NCBI GenBank assembly: GCA_016748015.1 | Contig: JAAOMT010000221.1 | Coordinates: 27,036 to 62,897 of the forward strand | From: Geosiphon pyriformis | Taxonomy: Eukaryota > Glomeromycota > Glomeromycetes > Archaeosporales > Geosiphonaceae | Reading direction: 5' to 3' | DNA length: 35,862 bases | Part shown: positions 11,794-21,544 of the stretch, piece by piece | Layout of the letters: each line of letters begins with the position of its first letter | Numbering within the stretch: the first letter of the stretch is position 1 | Program-made: the position numbers and the translations under genes | The notes under the pieces: model-generated | Told to the model about the DNA's origin: nothing | Databases searched by the model: none | The model's input: the letters and a program-made list of their open reading frames with translations, nothing else

Positions 11794-11947
11794 TGTCGAG
11801 CCAACAGCATCACTGACATTGCGACTCTCTATAATTAGTTTTTCTCTTCTTGTGTTGATGAACGTTTTTTGTTGGCAGATAATGGTATTGTGTCTGGTAA
11901 TTCTAGACACTTTGTTCAAGATGTTTTTCGTGCTGTTTGTCGGGCAC
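11794..11947 (+). pseudogene. LINE-4 left segment: end of RNase H and following region, interrupted by gypsy A
   Basis: The frame starts at the last RNase H motif (CRANSITDIA, cf. GNExAD...IA) and runs through ERFLLAD and SGNSRHFVQDVF to VCRA. At 11948 a gypsy LTR begins in mid-codon context. The reading frame resumes exactly at 23096 after one copy of the duplicated GCAC. The left edge is a 5' truncation typical of LINEs. Confidence 0.8.
11944..11947. repeat. Target-site duplication of gypsy A, left copy (GCAC)
   Basis: GCAC precedes the 5' LTR terminus TGTTAC, and an identical GCAC follows the 3' LTR terminus at 23092-23095. Removing the element and one copy restores an uninterrupted LINE-4 frame, C-R-A-H-W-E-V. 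Confidence 0.85.
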
Positions 11948-12029
11948 TGTTACTCATAGAATATAGAAAATATAGTATTATTATTAGTCAGTAGATATTA
12001 GCCAATTAAAAATAAGCATAGTAAATGTG

Positions 12030-12125
12030 AGATTCTAAGATTCCTCTCAGGAATTGCAGGATTCCAAGAATTTCAGAATTCCTCTCAAAAGAATCGCAGA
12101 ATTCCAAGAATTCCAAGATTTCTGT
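12030..12125 (+). repeat. GGATTCC/GGAATTCC array in U3
   Basis: About six degenerate units of GGAATTGCAGGATTCC type alternate in orientation, so the array is locally palindromic. It lies just upstream of the TATA-like box, the position of promoter-proximal regulatory repeats. Equivalent arrays sit at ~22280-22410, ~30530-30640, ~32015-32150 and ~33585-33745 in the other LTRs. Confidence 0.6.
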
Positions 12126-12160
12126 CGTAAAAAATTGAGAAATTGAAAAATCTCAATTAT

Positions 12161-12170
12161 GTATATATAA
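12161..12170 (+). promoter_or_regulatory. TATA-like box in the 5' LTR
   Basis: GTATATATAA lies directly after the U3 array and about 85 bases before the AATAAA signals, the expected place for the LTR promoter. The same TATATATA is kept in all five plus-strand LTRs in the window (for example ~22440, ~30648, ~32165, ~33760). Confidence 0.6.
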
Positions 12171-12812
12171 CAGTAGGATTAGAAGCTGAAAAGACAGATC
12201 TCCCAGTTTAGATTTAATCTAAGCAACTTTTCAGTTCTCTATCATCAAATAAATAAATATTCCAAATCTCAACTCACTTTCTACTATTAACACTTTATGT
12301 TGATAGTAATTAATACTTAACCACACTGGAACAATAGCTCTTGATCATAGCTATTAACAAGATACTAATATACTGAATTGCTTTGGCTTATTTTCTCTAA
12401 TTTCTTTATTTTATTTTCTTTATTTTATTTTCTTTATTTTATTTTCTTTCTTTTGGATTTTGTTATGGTATACTAATTGATTAAAAAATTAAAGCACTGA
12501 GTTATTGATGTCAAGGATAGCCTGGTAAAAGACCCAGAAATAAGGGTAAGATTTTATATATTATCAGATAAGCTTACCAGAAAGGCACGACTGCCAGACT
12601 AAATCTGGCCACCACACTGAGAAAGAAATTGGGAAAACTTTTGGAAAGAAACCTCTACTGTCGACACTATTGAATCTCTGTCCATTATACAAAAGATTCC
12701 ATCAAAACCTTCAGATACAATATTGGCAGAACCTCATCTATGGAAATAGCTTTTGAGCACCAAGTTACAAGTTTGTTATTTAATTCAACAGCAAAAATAA
12801 TCACCTGTAACA

Positions 12813-12858
12813 TTTGGTGCTCTCTGTGAGGTATAATTCTACAGAGAACCAGCACCAA
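12813..12858 (+). other. Primer binding site embedded in a long hairpin
   Basis: Directly after the LTR end, two bases precede TGGTGCTCTCTGTGAGG. The TGG start matches the CCA end expected of a tRNA primer, but I cannot name the tRNA. The same segment can fold back: TTGGTGC (12814-12820) pairs with GCACCAA (12852-12858), and TCTCTGT (12821-12827) pairs with ACAGAGA (12841-12847). That gives 14 pairs with a 4-base bulge and a 13-base loop, so the PBS itself is one arm of the stem. Confidence 0.6.
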
Positions 12859-12875
12859 CAAAACACTATCCAAAA

Positions 12876-15092
12876 GTGGCAGAATCAGAAATAATAGGGA
12901 CAAACCATTTAGGATTTGTGAAATCTTTATTTCAACAGTACAGCCAGCAGTTAGGCTTAAACAACAACCATTATCCAGCAGAATCAGCTTTCAACTTCTA
13001 CGTCAATGAAAGAATCACTAATTTTCTAGGAAGATCAGTTGACATTGAATTAGCAATAAAAAATTTCTATTCGGAACTAATCCAACACACCAACTTACCA
13101 AGAAATCACAGCTTCACACCTATCATCAGAAAAATCAACCAAGAAATTGAAAGATATACACAAAGGACATTCCCTATTACTTATCAGGACAAAGGCAAAG
13201 GAAAACTACAGACACCAGCAGTAACACCCAAAGGAATACAAATTTCTAACTGGAAAAAACAAAGAATTGAATCTCTGATATATCTATCATATTATCATAT
13301 GCCCGAAAGTACCATCAACATCACATTAGCAGACGTGTTCACCAGTACAAAGACACTGCTAGCAAGAATTGTATTTCAGAGTAAACAAAAGAAAAACGAA
13401 CTATTAAGAGCATACAGCAATTATTTTGAAGGATTTAAATCAAGATTGCCAACACCATTAGGATTTTGATTACCATCTCATCAGCCAGATTTCAGAACCA
13501 TCAGTCTCTGGGAAATTACTGAATTAGAAGAAGAAGAAAACGAAAATCAGGAATTTAATTACCAAAACCTGATCCTAGAAAACCTGAACATTTAAACTTA
13601 GCAAGATTTAGAAGATTCAGAAATCCAAACTCCAAATATTCGAACCCCGCCAAATCAAAGAAATCAAAACCCCGAATTAATTAATCAGCAAAACTTACCT
13701 CTGGTAATTGTCATTAATCAACCGCCAATTAATTCCATAGCCGAACTCATACAACAGCCATTTTAACTACCACCCCAACAACCAGTACAACAACAACTGC
13801 TTCAACAGCCACCACAACCACCTAACTTAGATCCAATAGCCTACGCACCAATCGCAAAACTTGACAACTTTACTGGTGAAGAGGATGACACTCAAATATG
13901 GCTGAATGATGTAGAAAAGACCATTGCAGCCAACAGATGAAATGACGCCCGAGCAATACAAGTCATTCCTTACTTTCTCAAGGATACCGCCAATTCATGG
14001 TATCAAAGCTTGGTTAATAAACTACAAGATTTCAATGCCTTCAAAGCGGAATTCCTAAGATACTTCAGCAACAATAACAGCATCAATTGCCTAATCAATA
14101 CATTCACCACAATGAAACAAGGAGAAACTGAAGCAGTCACCACTTATCTGGGACGCTTCCATCAAAACCTACACCAAATTCAAGCAATTAATGCCAATTA
14201 TTTCACAGCTCCACAGATACTCAACCAGTTTATCCGTAGCCTGCACAGCAGCATCTTGTAGCATGTACATCCATTACATTCAGGCACCCTTTAGGATGCA
14301 GTCACACACGCCAGAAATTTTGAATCCACTGAGTCAGAGGCTAACCACACCCAAGCCGTTAATCTAGTAATGAACAGATCATTTGAATTAGATTCCAAAT
14401 TGGAGAAGTTCAGTGAATCAATTAATAAGAGATTGGAAGGATACTTAGCTAACAATCACGCCATTTATCAGCCTCCATAATGACGCAACAATCAAGGAAA
14501 CTCTAATCATGCCCAAAATCAACCATGTTTATCCTCATCGACCAATCAACAGTGACAACAGGAAATGCGTATCTGTCACTATTGTGGTAAACAAGAACAT
14601 ATCCAAATTGACTGTTACCAGTGTTTAAATAACCAACAATTGGGAAATCAATATCGAAACCCTAATCGCCGGTTCTCAACTCCGAATCATCAATCAAACT
14701 TAACACAATATCAAACTGCTTACCTGCCAATGACGCAGCAATCAATTTATCAGCCACCAGTATATCAAGCTCCAATCTATCAACCAACAGCACCAATTTA
14801 TCAGCCCCAGCCATAGGTAATGTATCAACCACAATTGCCAACAATCTATCAACCCCAAACAATTCAAACCCTACCACAAAACTTGCCAGCCAGCGGAGTC
14901 CAAAGGCCAAGAATCATGCAGCAAAACTGGAGATTGTCAATGGTAGTTCACCAGCCAATCCCCAGCTTCTTCAGTCAAACAGGATCTCGTCAATGGAATT
15001 CGGGTGCCGGGAATCTCCAAAACCCAAATTTCCAGAACTATATAAGTCTCCTGATTACCCCAGAAGATGCTACACCCAGTGTTACCAGATGA
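12876..15092 (+). pseudogene. gag: Gypsy A gag (one frame, multiple transition-type stops)
   Basis: Gag forms the virus-like particle and packages element RNA. A single frame runs from the ATG at 12876 to the TGA at 15090-15092 without a frameshift. It holds about ten internal stops (13467, 13593, 13599, ~13764, ~13938, 14259, ~14292, two at ~14478-14483, ~14553, 14814). The N-terminal 197 residues form an uncharacterised helical domain. A Gln/Pro-rich linker follows (~13560-13840). The Retrotrans_gag core is at ~13850-14330, with WYQSL and FL-YF motifs. A CCHC zinc knuckle lies at 14574-14615 (C-x2-C-x4-H-x4-C). The C-terminus has repeated YQP motifs (~14740-14880). Every stop can be derived from Gln, Arg or Trp by one transition. 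Confidence 0.85.
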
Positions 15093-16020
15093 AATTAGAG
15101 ATATTATTTAGCATAAAATTATCTTATAATTTCTATTATTAATTAACATATATTATCATTTCAAATTATTACTTATTATATTAGCAAAAATGTCCGAAAT
15201 TATCATTTAATTAATAACCCAAATTGTACACAACACAAATGTAACCTAATTACGATGATCAATCATACAATACCCCAAACTATGTAACATTCAAAAGTTT
15301 GCCAAAATTTATAGAAATTTGCCAAAATAATTGATAGTTCACTGAAATATCTAATAGTTTACAGAAATAACTTGTAGTTTGCCAAAATGTATCTTTAGTT
15401 CAGCGAAATTGTAGAAAATAACAAAGTTCAAGTTCATATAATAGTGTTATGACAAGTTGTATAAAAAAAGAGCTTCTCTCTTCGAGAAAATGTATCTTAC
15501 TTTAGATTTAACAATTGGAATCATCCTTTACACACAAAACGAAATAAATATCAAATAATTCGAAAAATCAAATTCTGAATTATTTCACTTTTGAAATTAA
15601 CTAATTCCTACAAAACAGTTTGAAATTGATTAGCTACCAATTTCAGTAAACTGTTAGTGACTCCAGGCTTGGATAGAAAACGTTTTCCTTGACAGAATTT
15701 TATTTCTTTTACATTTCTTTTATTTCTTTTCTTTTCTTATTACAATCATTAGGGTAGCCTACAGACGAGATTCCTGTAAAAGAGTTGACTTTCACAGCAA
15801 AGTAACTACACATTTTAGTGAGCTTCCAGATGAGCAATTTTTGGGAAAGAGTTGACATTTACTACAACATAATTACATAAAGTAACTGGCAAGGAATTGA
15901 CCATTCCACTTATAAGCCCAGCAGTTCAAATTATAAGAGATAATTTGAAGATAAATTCAATTACTGGAGGTTCAACTACTTCCTGAAAATGTGAATTTAC
16001 AGCAAATCAACAACAACAAC
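15093..16020. repeat. LTR-like foreign block between gag and protease
   Basis: About 930 bases here have no coding signal, although pol homology resumes at once on the right. The block has LTR-like architecture. At ~15290-15420 there are about five degenerate tandem units of the TAGTTTGCCAAAAT / TAGTTCACTGAAAT type. A TATAAAAAAA box lies at ~15460, and AATAAATATCAAAT near 15543. A T-rich stretch (~15700-15740) is placed like the one in the gypsy LTRs. I read it as a probable solo LTR of another family inserted in gypsy A. Clean TG...CA ends and a target duplication are not evident, so an untranslated spacer of the element remains possible. Confidence 0.4.
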
Positions 16021-16620
16021 ATTTAAGAAAAGAGACCAAAAACCTCCAGTAACACCAGCAACCAGGAACCCACCCAAAAACAACAAACACATACCAGCAA
16101 TATTCTACCAGCAACAGTCATCAACAATGAATCACTGGACGCCATTTTTCCATTCGAACTCGAGGAACCGTCAACCATGCCATTATTTAGTGGAGCTGCA
16201 CTGGAAGAAAAGCCAATTACTGCCATATACACTGAGACAAAAATTGATGGACATCTCGTCAAACTAATTCTTGACAGTGGTTCAGCAGGCAGTATTATCA
16301 CATGACAACTCATGGATCAATTAGGTTGCTGAGTTGATTGAGCTGCTAGCGCCAGAATCATTATGGCTGATGAAGTGACCAAGACTCCAATTGGTGAAAT
16401 CGATAACTTGCCAATTGAAATTAATGGCATCATAGTACCAATTAAAGTACTCATTATGGAAGCCACCCAATACTAAGCTCTAGTTGGTAATGACTGGTTT
16501 GTCCAAGACGAATGCCACTTTGGACTGGAATATCCAAGAGCTTCAATTCAGCCAGAATGGGCAACACACATGAGTACCAGCAACATGTGGCCACTTTAAG
16601 GCTACCAACACTATGGCACC
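16021..16620 (+). pseudogene. Gypsy A pol: retropepsin-type aspartic protease (broken)
   Basis: The protease matures the polyprotein. The catalytic DSG is intact in LILDSGSAGSII (Asp codon 16273-16275), followed by the usual hydrophobic strands and ALVGNDW near 16480. In-frame TGA codons lie at 16303 and twice at ~16328-16340, all plausible CGA-to-TGA changes, and TAA at ~16474. A one-base frameshift lies near 16498, and reading continues in the next frame through a CGHFK segment (~16586). The domain directly follows the inserted block. Confidence 0.8.
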
Positions 16621-17296
16621 ACTAATCGACTTTGAGAAAGAAAAACAAAAACCTACCTGAGAAGCCTACCAAGTGTCATGGGCTGATGAAGAGCACAATG
16701 AGCTGCCACCAATACTCTCTTGGAATGACAATGGAAAAGGAAAGCAAACAAACAAACTTATCTGAGAAACCAATGATCTGACTTAGACTAACAACGAACA
16801 AGAAGAAGCCTCCAGTTGGGAATAGAACAAAGATAAAGGAAAAGAAAAAGAAAAGAAAGAAGGAATGCCACCAACTGCCACCATTTATAATTTCTACACC
16901 TACCACACTCCACAACAATCCAATTATCAATGGCCAAGACTTGTATGCGTCGATTGTGGCAAGAAACTGTCATCAATGAGCGCATGCTGTGATGACGATA
17001 AGGAATACCACACCGCAACAAAGTTCTACTGTCGTCCATGTTTACTCGAATGCTTTGAATGACCAAAAAGGCAAGAAAAATGGGATAACCAACCTTGTCT
17101 CGCTTGTGGGGAGACTCTGCTAGATGAAGAGATATGGAACAACATCCCAGAACGTGGAGAAACGTACGACGTGTCATGTCAATACACGATTCTAATAAGT
17201 GACTGGGTAAAAAAAGAAACCCCAATAGAAACAGCTTGGTGAAGAGCCGTGTAGCAACTGGATAGTTGTTCACATAATGATGACGAAATTTGGAGA
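16621..17296 (+). pseudogene. Gypsy A pol: acidic linker and cysteine-rich region
   Basis: The frame that continues into the dUTPase shows an acidic/Lys-rich linker (~16640-16860) and then paired cysteines: VCVDCGKK (~16950), ACC (~16985), YCRPC (~17032) and PCLACGE (~17090). These CxxC pairs look like one or two zinc-binding domains. I do not recognise the family, and Ty3/gypsy pol normally has nothing of this kind between protease and RT. Several in-frame stops occur (for example ~16658, ~17060, ~17240, ~17252). A further CxxC pair lies at the start of the next segment. Nucleic-acid or protein binding is a guess only. Confidence 0.6.
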
Positions 17297-18286
17297 ATGG
17301 CAATCACCAAAATAGAAGGAGCAACACCAAAAGAAATCAGAACAATTAAAAACAACCCACCTGAGTCCATTGAGCTTGACTGGGACGCAAAGCCAGTCAT
17401 AAATTTTCTGGAACCAGAAGAGTTCTATAAACACTACCAAAACTTGGCACCCATTAGAGAGGAGCAAGAACAACGGCTAGCACAGTTGAATGCAAGACTG
17501 TGTTGCCATTGTTTAATTCCCAATGACTTTGAGTATTGTAATAAATGTGATCTCATTTACAATTCACCACTATGCATAATCTACACAATCCCTGAAGAGG
17601 AAAAACCAATCAACAGCTGCGCATCAGAATCAGAATCGCCGATCAATCATGATTCAGACTCTGATGATGACAATGAAAACACCGGTTTCAGCTTTATTCA
17701 AAATGGCAATGACAACAAAAACGATTCAAACTCTAATTTAAACTATGAACAATACATTGCACTGCCAGATCTCTCCAAGGAACAAGAGTTGAAATGGTAT
17801 AGTGACAATAGGGAAAGTATTATGCCAGAACATGCGCATGATACTAATGCAGAGTTTGATTTGAAGTATCCAGGAAAAGAGGCCATCAAAGTGAAACCAC
17901 ATTCACACACCTGCATTGATCTGAAAGTCGCATTAAAAATTCTAGCAACAACAATGGTTCAACTAGCATCTAGGAGTAGTTTAGTGAAAAGAGAGATAAA
18001 CATCAAAGAAGGAATAATTGACATGGAATACATAGGAAATATTATTGCTATGCTACAAAATGACTCTGAAAAGGCCTATATTATAGAGCCAAACAAAAAG
18101 ATAGCACAGGCAATATTCCTGCCTCTGGTGAAAATAGTGCAGTTAGTATCAGTGAGAAATAAAGAGGAATTAGGGATAACAGCAAGAGGGATACAAAGAT
18201 TTGGATCGCCGGGTAGAATAGATGTACCAGTTAATATAATGAAGAAAAAAATTGTTGGCCAAGGAGAAATTATCTCAACTGGTTAA
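17297..18286 (+). pseudogene. Gypsy A pol: dUTPase domain
   Basis: dUTPase hydrolyses dUTP to dUMP and pyrophosphate, keeping uracil out of new DNA. This open stretch of 329 residues has no internal stop. Residues ~1-95 end the cysteine-rich region (CCHCLIPNDFEYCNKC, ~71-86). Residues ~96-170 are an acidic Asp/Asn/Ser linker. The trimeric-dUTPase motifs follow in order: motif 1 AEFDL (185-189, usually AGxDL), motif 2 SRSSL (225-229), motif 3 GIIDMEYIGNI (239-249, Asp and Tyr kept), motif 4 KKIAQAIF (267-274), motif 5 RGIQRFGSPG (297-306, usually RGxxGFGSTG). The Gly changes in motifs 1 and 5 suggest impaired activity in this copy. The ATG at 17297 is internal; the domain is part of the polyprotein and stays in frame with the segments on both sides. 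Confidence 0.85.
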
Positions 18287-18604
18287 GTTATTTCCATTCC
18301 ACTATATAGCCAGTATATGCTAGCAATAGAAAGGAAGGAAAAAGACCAAGCACAAATTTTTAAAGCAGAAGCCAGTCTTTGTGAATTAAAAGAAGTTAGA
18401 CTCATCAATCTCTACATACCAGTCAAAGATTACAGTCACATCAAAATTCCCATCTACAACAATACAGGAAATGTCATAGAAATACCAACTGGAACTATTA
18501 TTGGATACTTAAACACTAAAATGGAGAATCAACCACCAAATCTCATTTCAGACTTTTCACAACTTTGTAAATATGTCGATATCACATCACAAACAATATA
18601 GACA
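18287..18604 (+). pseudogene. Gypsy A pol: dUTPase-RT connector
   Basis: The dUTPase frame continues past one TAA (18284-18286, a likely former CAA) into a beta-rich connector with IPIYNNTGNVIEIP and GTIIGYL (~18450-18510). Segments of this type often precede RT in gypsy pol proteins. It ends near a TAG at 18599-18601, and a frameshift follows. Confidence 0.6.
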
Positions 18605-20100
18605 AAATGAATGCTATTTGTTCCAACCAGAACAATTGGAACAAATGAACATGGGAAACTTAGATCCACTCCAATATATGCAACTCAAGATGTTACTCAA
18701 CCAGTTTAATAACATCTTTGCCAGTAAAAATGAGTTTGGCTGAACTGACATTATTCAGCATTAGATCAAGACTGGAGATGCAATGCCAATTAAACAAAAA
18801 GCATACAGAGTGCCACCAGTCAGCCATGAGATTATTTGTTAAAAGATAAACCGAATGCTTGACAATGGACTAATTCAGCCATCAATGAGCTTATGGTTGT
18901 CACCAGTGGTATTCATCCATAAGAAAAATGGAAAAATTCGATTTTGTGTAGACTACAGGAAACTTAATGGTGTAACTCATGAAGACAGTTATCCAACTTC
19001 ACGAATACAGGAATTATTTGATGCTTTTGGTGGGAACAAATGGTTCTTAACATTAGATTTGGACAATGGTTACTGACAAGTAGCCATGAATCTAGCTGAT
19101 AAAAAGAAGATGGCATTTACTACTAGAGAAGAGAATTTCAAATTTGAAGTGATGCCATTCGGCTTAATCAATGCCCCAGCAACTTTCCAACAATTAATGG
19201 AAATTGTTTATATTGGCTTATTGTGGAAATCAGTAGTTGTATACTTGGACAACACCAATGTATTCTCAAAAACGTTTGATGATCATCTTCATCATCTTCA
19301 ACAAGTATTTAAAAGACTAAAAAAAGCAGGACTAAAGTTAAATGCAACAAAGTGCTTCTTCAGCAAGACAAAACTAAAATTCTTAGGACACATAGTCAGC
19401 AAAAACGGCATCAAAACAGATCTGGAGAAAATAGAGATAGTAAAAAACTTTCTAGTGCTAACCAATATAACAGAACTGAAATCATTCTTGGGATTCACTA
19501 GCTACTATCAACATTTTATCAAGAACTTTTCCAAAATAGTGCAGCCACTCAGCCAATTGCAAACCAAGAATACTAAATATGAATGGGCAGAAAGTCAACA
19601 AGAAGCTTTTGACATTTTGAAAAAAAAGCTTATTCAAGCTTTAGTACTGATTTATCCAGATTACAGCAAACCATTCATCATCACCACTGATGCATCCGGC
19701 CAAGCATTGGGAGCAGTATTATCTCAGAGAGAACCAGATGGCAAAGAACATCTAGTAGCATATGCCAGCAGAGGTTTAACGCCAGCCAAAAAGAACTATA
19801 GAACACCAGAACAAAAACACTTAGCAATATACTGGGCAGTCATAAAATGGAGAAAATACTTAAGCCAGAAGTTTGAAGTATACACAGACCACAAGGGATT
19901 AACATCACTCCAAAAACAAGAATTTGGAGATGGAAGACAGTCAAGATAGAAAATGGCACTTACACTATATAATTATACTATACATTACAAAAAAGGAAAA
20001 AACAATAGAAATGCTGATGGTTTGTCGTGAACAAGACAAATTTAAGAACATTTTAACACAAAAATATAACAAAACCAGAACAATACCAACAAAAAATACA
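18605..20100 (+). pseudogene. Gypsy A pol: reverse transcriptase and RNase H (broken)
   Basis: This part copies element RNA into DNA and removes the RNA. The RT frame reads from the QNECYLF region (18605) through IKTGDAMPIKQKAYRVPP, LSPVVFIHKKNGKIRFCVDYRKLN (18900-18970), LDLDNGY, and MPFGLINAPATFQ (~19150). The YxDD box at 19242-19253 reads YLDN: the second catalytic Asp is Asn. RNase H has TTDAS with its Asp kept (19689-19691), but the usual Glu of ELEHLA is Lys (19815-19817). YTDHKGL is kept. The frame 18855-19949 has a single internal stop (19074-19076, a former Trp) and continues past a TAG at 19947 to the NADGLS segment near 20020. Confidence 0.88.
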
Positions 20101-20107
20101 ACAAAAG

Positions 20108-21480
20108 ATGAACATACAAAAATATCAACAACTTCAATATTATATAACTACTCAACAGTTCAAGGAGAATTTATCTCAAACAAAACAAAAGAGTATCAAA
20201 CAACAGTCAAAATATTTTATCACTCACCAAAATATATTTTATCAGAAAAATAGAAGGGATCCAGATCAACCAACCAGAATAATTACAGAGCCAGAAAAAG
20301 AGACAATATTATTCAACATGCACTCAAATCCAACAGCAAGACACTTTCACAAAGAAACAACCATAGAAAAAACCAGAAAGAGATACTATTGGCCATCAAT
20401 GTACTCAGACATCAGTCAATATGTTCAAAATTGTGATGCTTGTCAGTGAAGAGGAGGAACAAGACCCAGTGAACCATTAAGACCAATCAAAGTCGAACAA
20501 CCATTCGACTGGATTGAAATTAATTTAGTCAGACCATTAACAATTACCAGCAGAGGAAACAGATATATAGCAGTAGCCATGGACTATCTCACTAAATGGC
20601 CAGAGACGAAAGCAATTCAAAGAGCAGATGCAGAATCTGTTGCTGAATTCATTCATTAAGATTTAATTTGTTAACATAGATGTCCAAAGGAATTATTATC
20701 AGACCAAGAAACTCATTTTGTGAACAGAACATTAACAGAATTGAGCCAAAGATTCGGAATTAAGAGACTATTATCATCACCATACCATCCACAAACTAAC
20801 AGATTAGTCGAAAGATTCAACAGAACATTGTGTAAAGTAATTGCCAAACTCAGCCAAGAAAACCAAAACGAATAGGATTTGTTTATACCATCAGTACTAT
20901 TTGCTTATCGGACAATGAAGCAAGATACTACACAAGCAACACCATTTGAATTAGTATATGGTAGAACAGCAACACTACCAGTGGAAATAGAAGTTAGCAC
21001 ATAACCAACTGAACCAATAACAGAAAAAAATTTCAAAAATACATTGTTGAAAAGAACATATGACTTAATGGAAACATTAGAAAACAAATGACAAAGAGCA
21101 GCTGATAATATACAAAAGGCACAAGAGAAACAAAAAGAAAGACATGATAACCAACTACCAGATAAACCAGTTGAATTCAGAATTGGAAACAAAGTATTAC
21201 TACATTGTACCAAAGCAGAAAAACAATGGAGTGGAAAATTTGACCCCAAATGGGATAGATCATTTTACATAGAAGAAATTCTAGGAAATGGAGCTTACAA
21301 ATTAAGACTGAATAACAAAATTTTAACCAAAGCAGCACATGGAGATCGACTGAAACCATACCACAACATTATACTACCATTTACCAGTAATATTCCATAA
21401 TTAAGAGTACAAAGAATACTAGTTTAACCAGATAAGATTCCACAAAATCTGGAACCAATCATTATTATCGACAACAACCT
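20108..21480 (+). pseudogene. Gypsy A pol: integrase (broken)
   Basis: Integrase inserts the cDNA. One frame covers the HHCC zinc domain (MHSNP, HFH, CDAC; ~20320-20450), the DDE core and a C-terminal module with WSGKFDPKWDRSFYIEEIL, the GPY/F region (~21220-21290). The first catalytic Asp is Asn (EINLV, Asn codon 20522-20524). The second Asp (SDQETHF, 20702-20704) and the Glu (RLVERFN, 20810-20812) are kept. In-frame stops lie at 20447, ~20657, ~20672, ~20873, ~21002, ~21089, ~21398 and ~21425. The frame differs from the RT frame, so an indel lies near 20060-20105. Confidence 0.88.
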
Positions 21481-21544
21481 GTTAAATTGATTCAGCAAAA
21501 GAATATATAAAGACACGGTAGATGTGACAGGAAATATCAGAAAA

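Larger units (their letters stand above)
11948..12812 (+). repeat. Gypsy A 5' LTR
   Basis: The repeat runs from TGTTACTCATAG to CACCTGTAACA and is matched along its length by 22188-23091. U3 holds a degenerate GGATTCC/GGAATTCC array (12030-12125). A TATA-like GTATATATAA lies at 12161-12170, and overlapping AATAAA signals at 12248-12256. A hairpin follows at 12282-12308, then a pyrimidine-rich TTTATTTTATTTTC repeat (~12385-12450). Differences from the 3' LTR are overwhelmingly transitions. Confidence 0.92.

Noticed and set aside
12030-12125. Heat-shock elements in the U3 array
   Set aside because: The GAA and TTC blocks are not regularly spaced by two bases as heat-shock factor sites require.
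12876-15092. Reassigned genetic code, with TGA or TAG read as an amino acid
   Set aside because: In-frame TAA, TAG and TGA all occur at Gln, Arg and Trp positions, and catalytic residues are also lost by transitions. Mutation explains the pattern better than recoding.
16788-17303. Minus-strand hydrophobic frame resembling a membrane protein
   Set aside because: It is antisense to the pol cysteine-rich region, whose sense frame matches the flanking polyprotein. The hydrophobicity is a by-product of A-rich sense sequence.
19924-20253. Separate small gene between RNase H and integrase
   Set aside because: The residues there are in a different frame from both the RNase H tail and the integrase N-terminus, which together account for the sequence.
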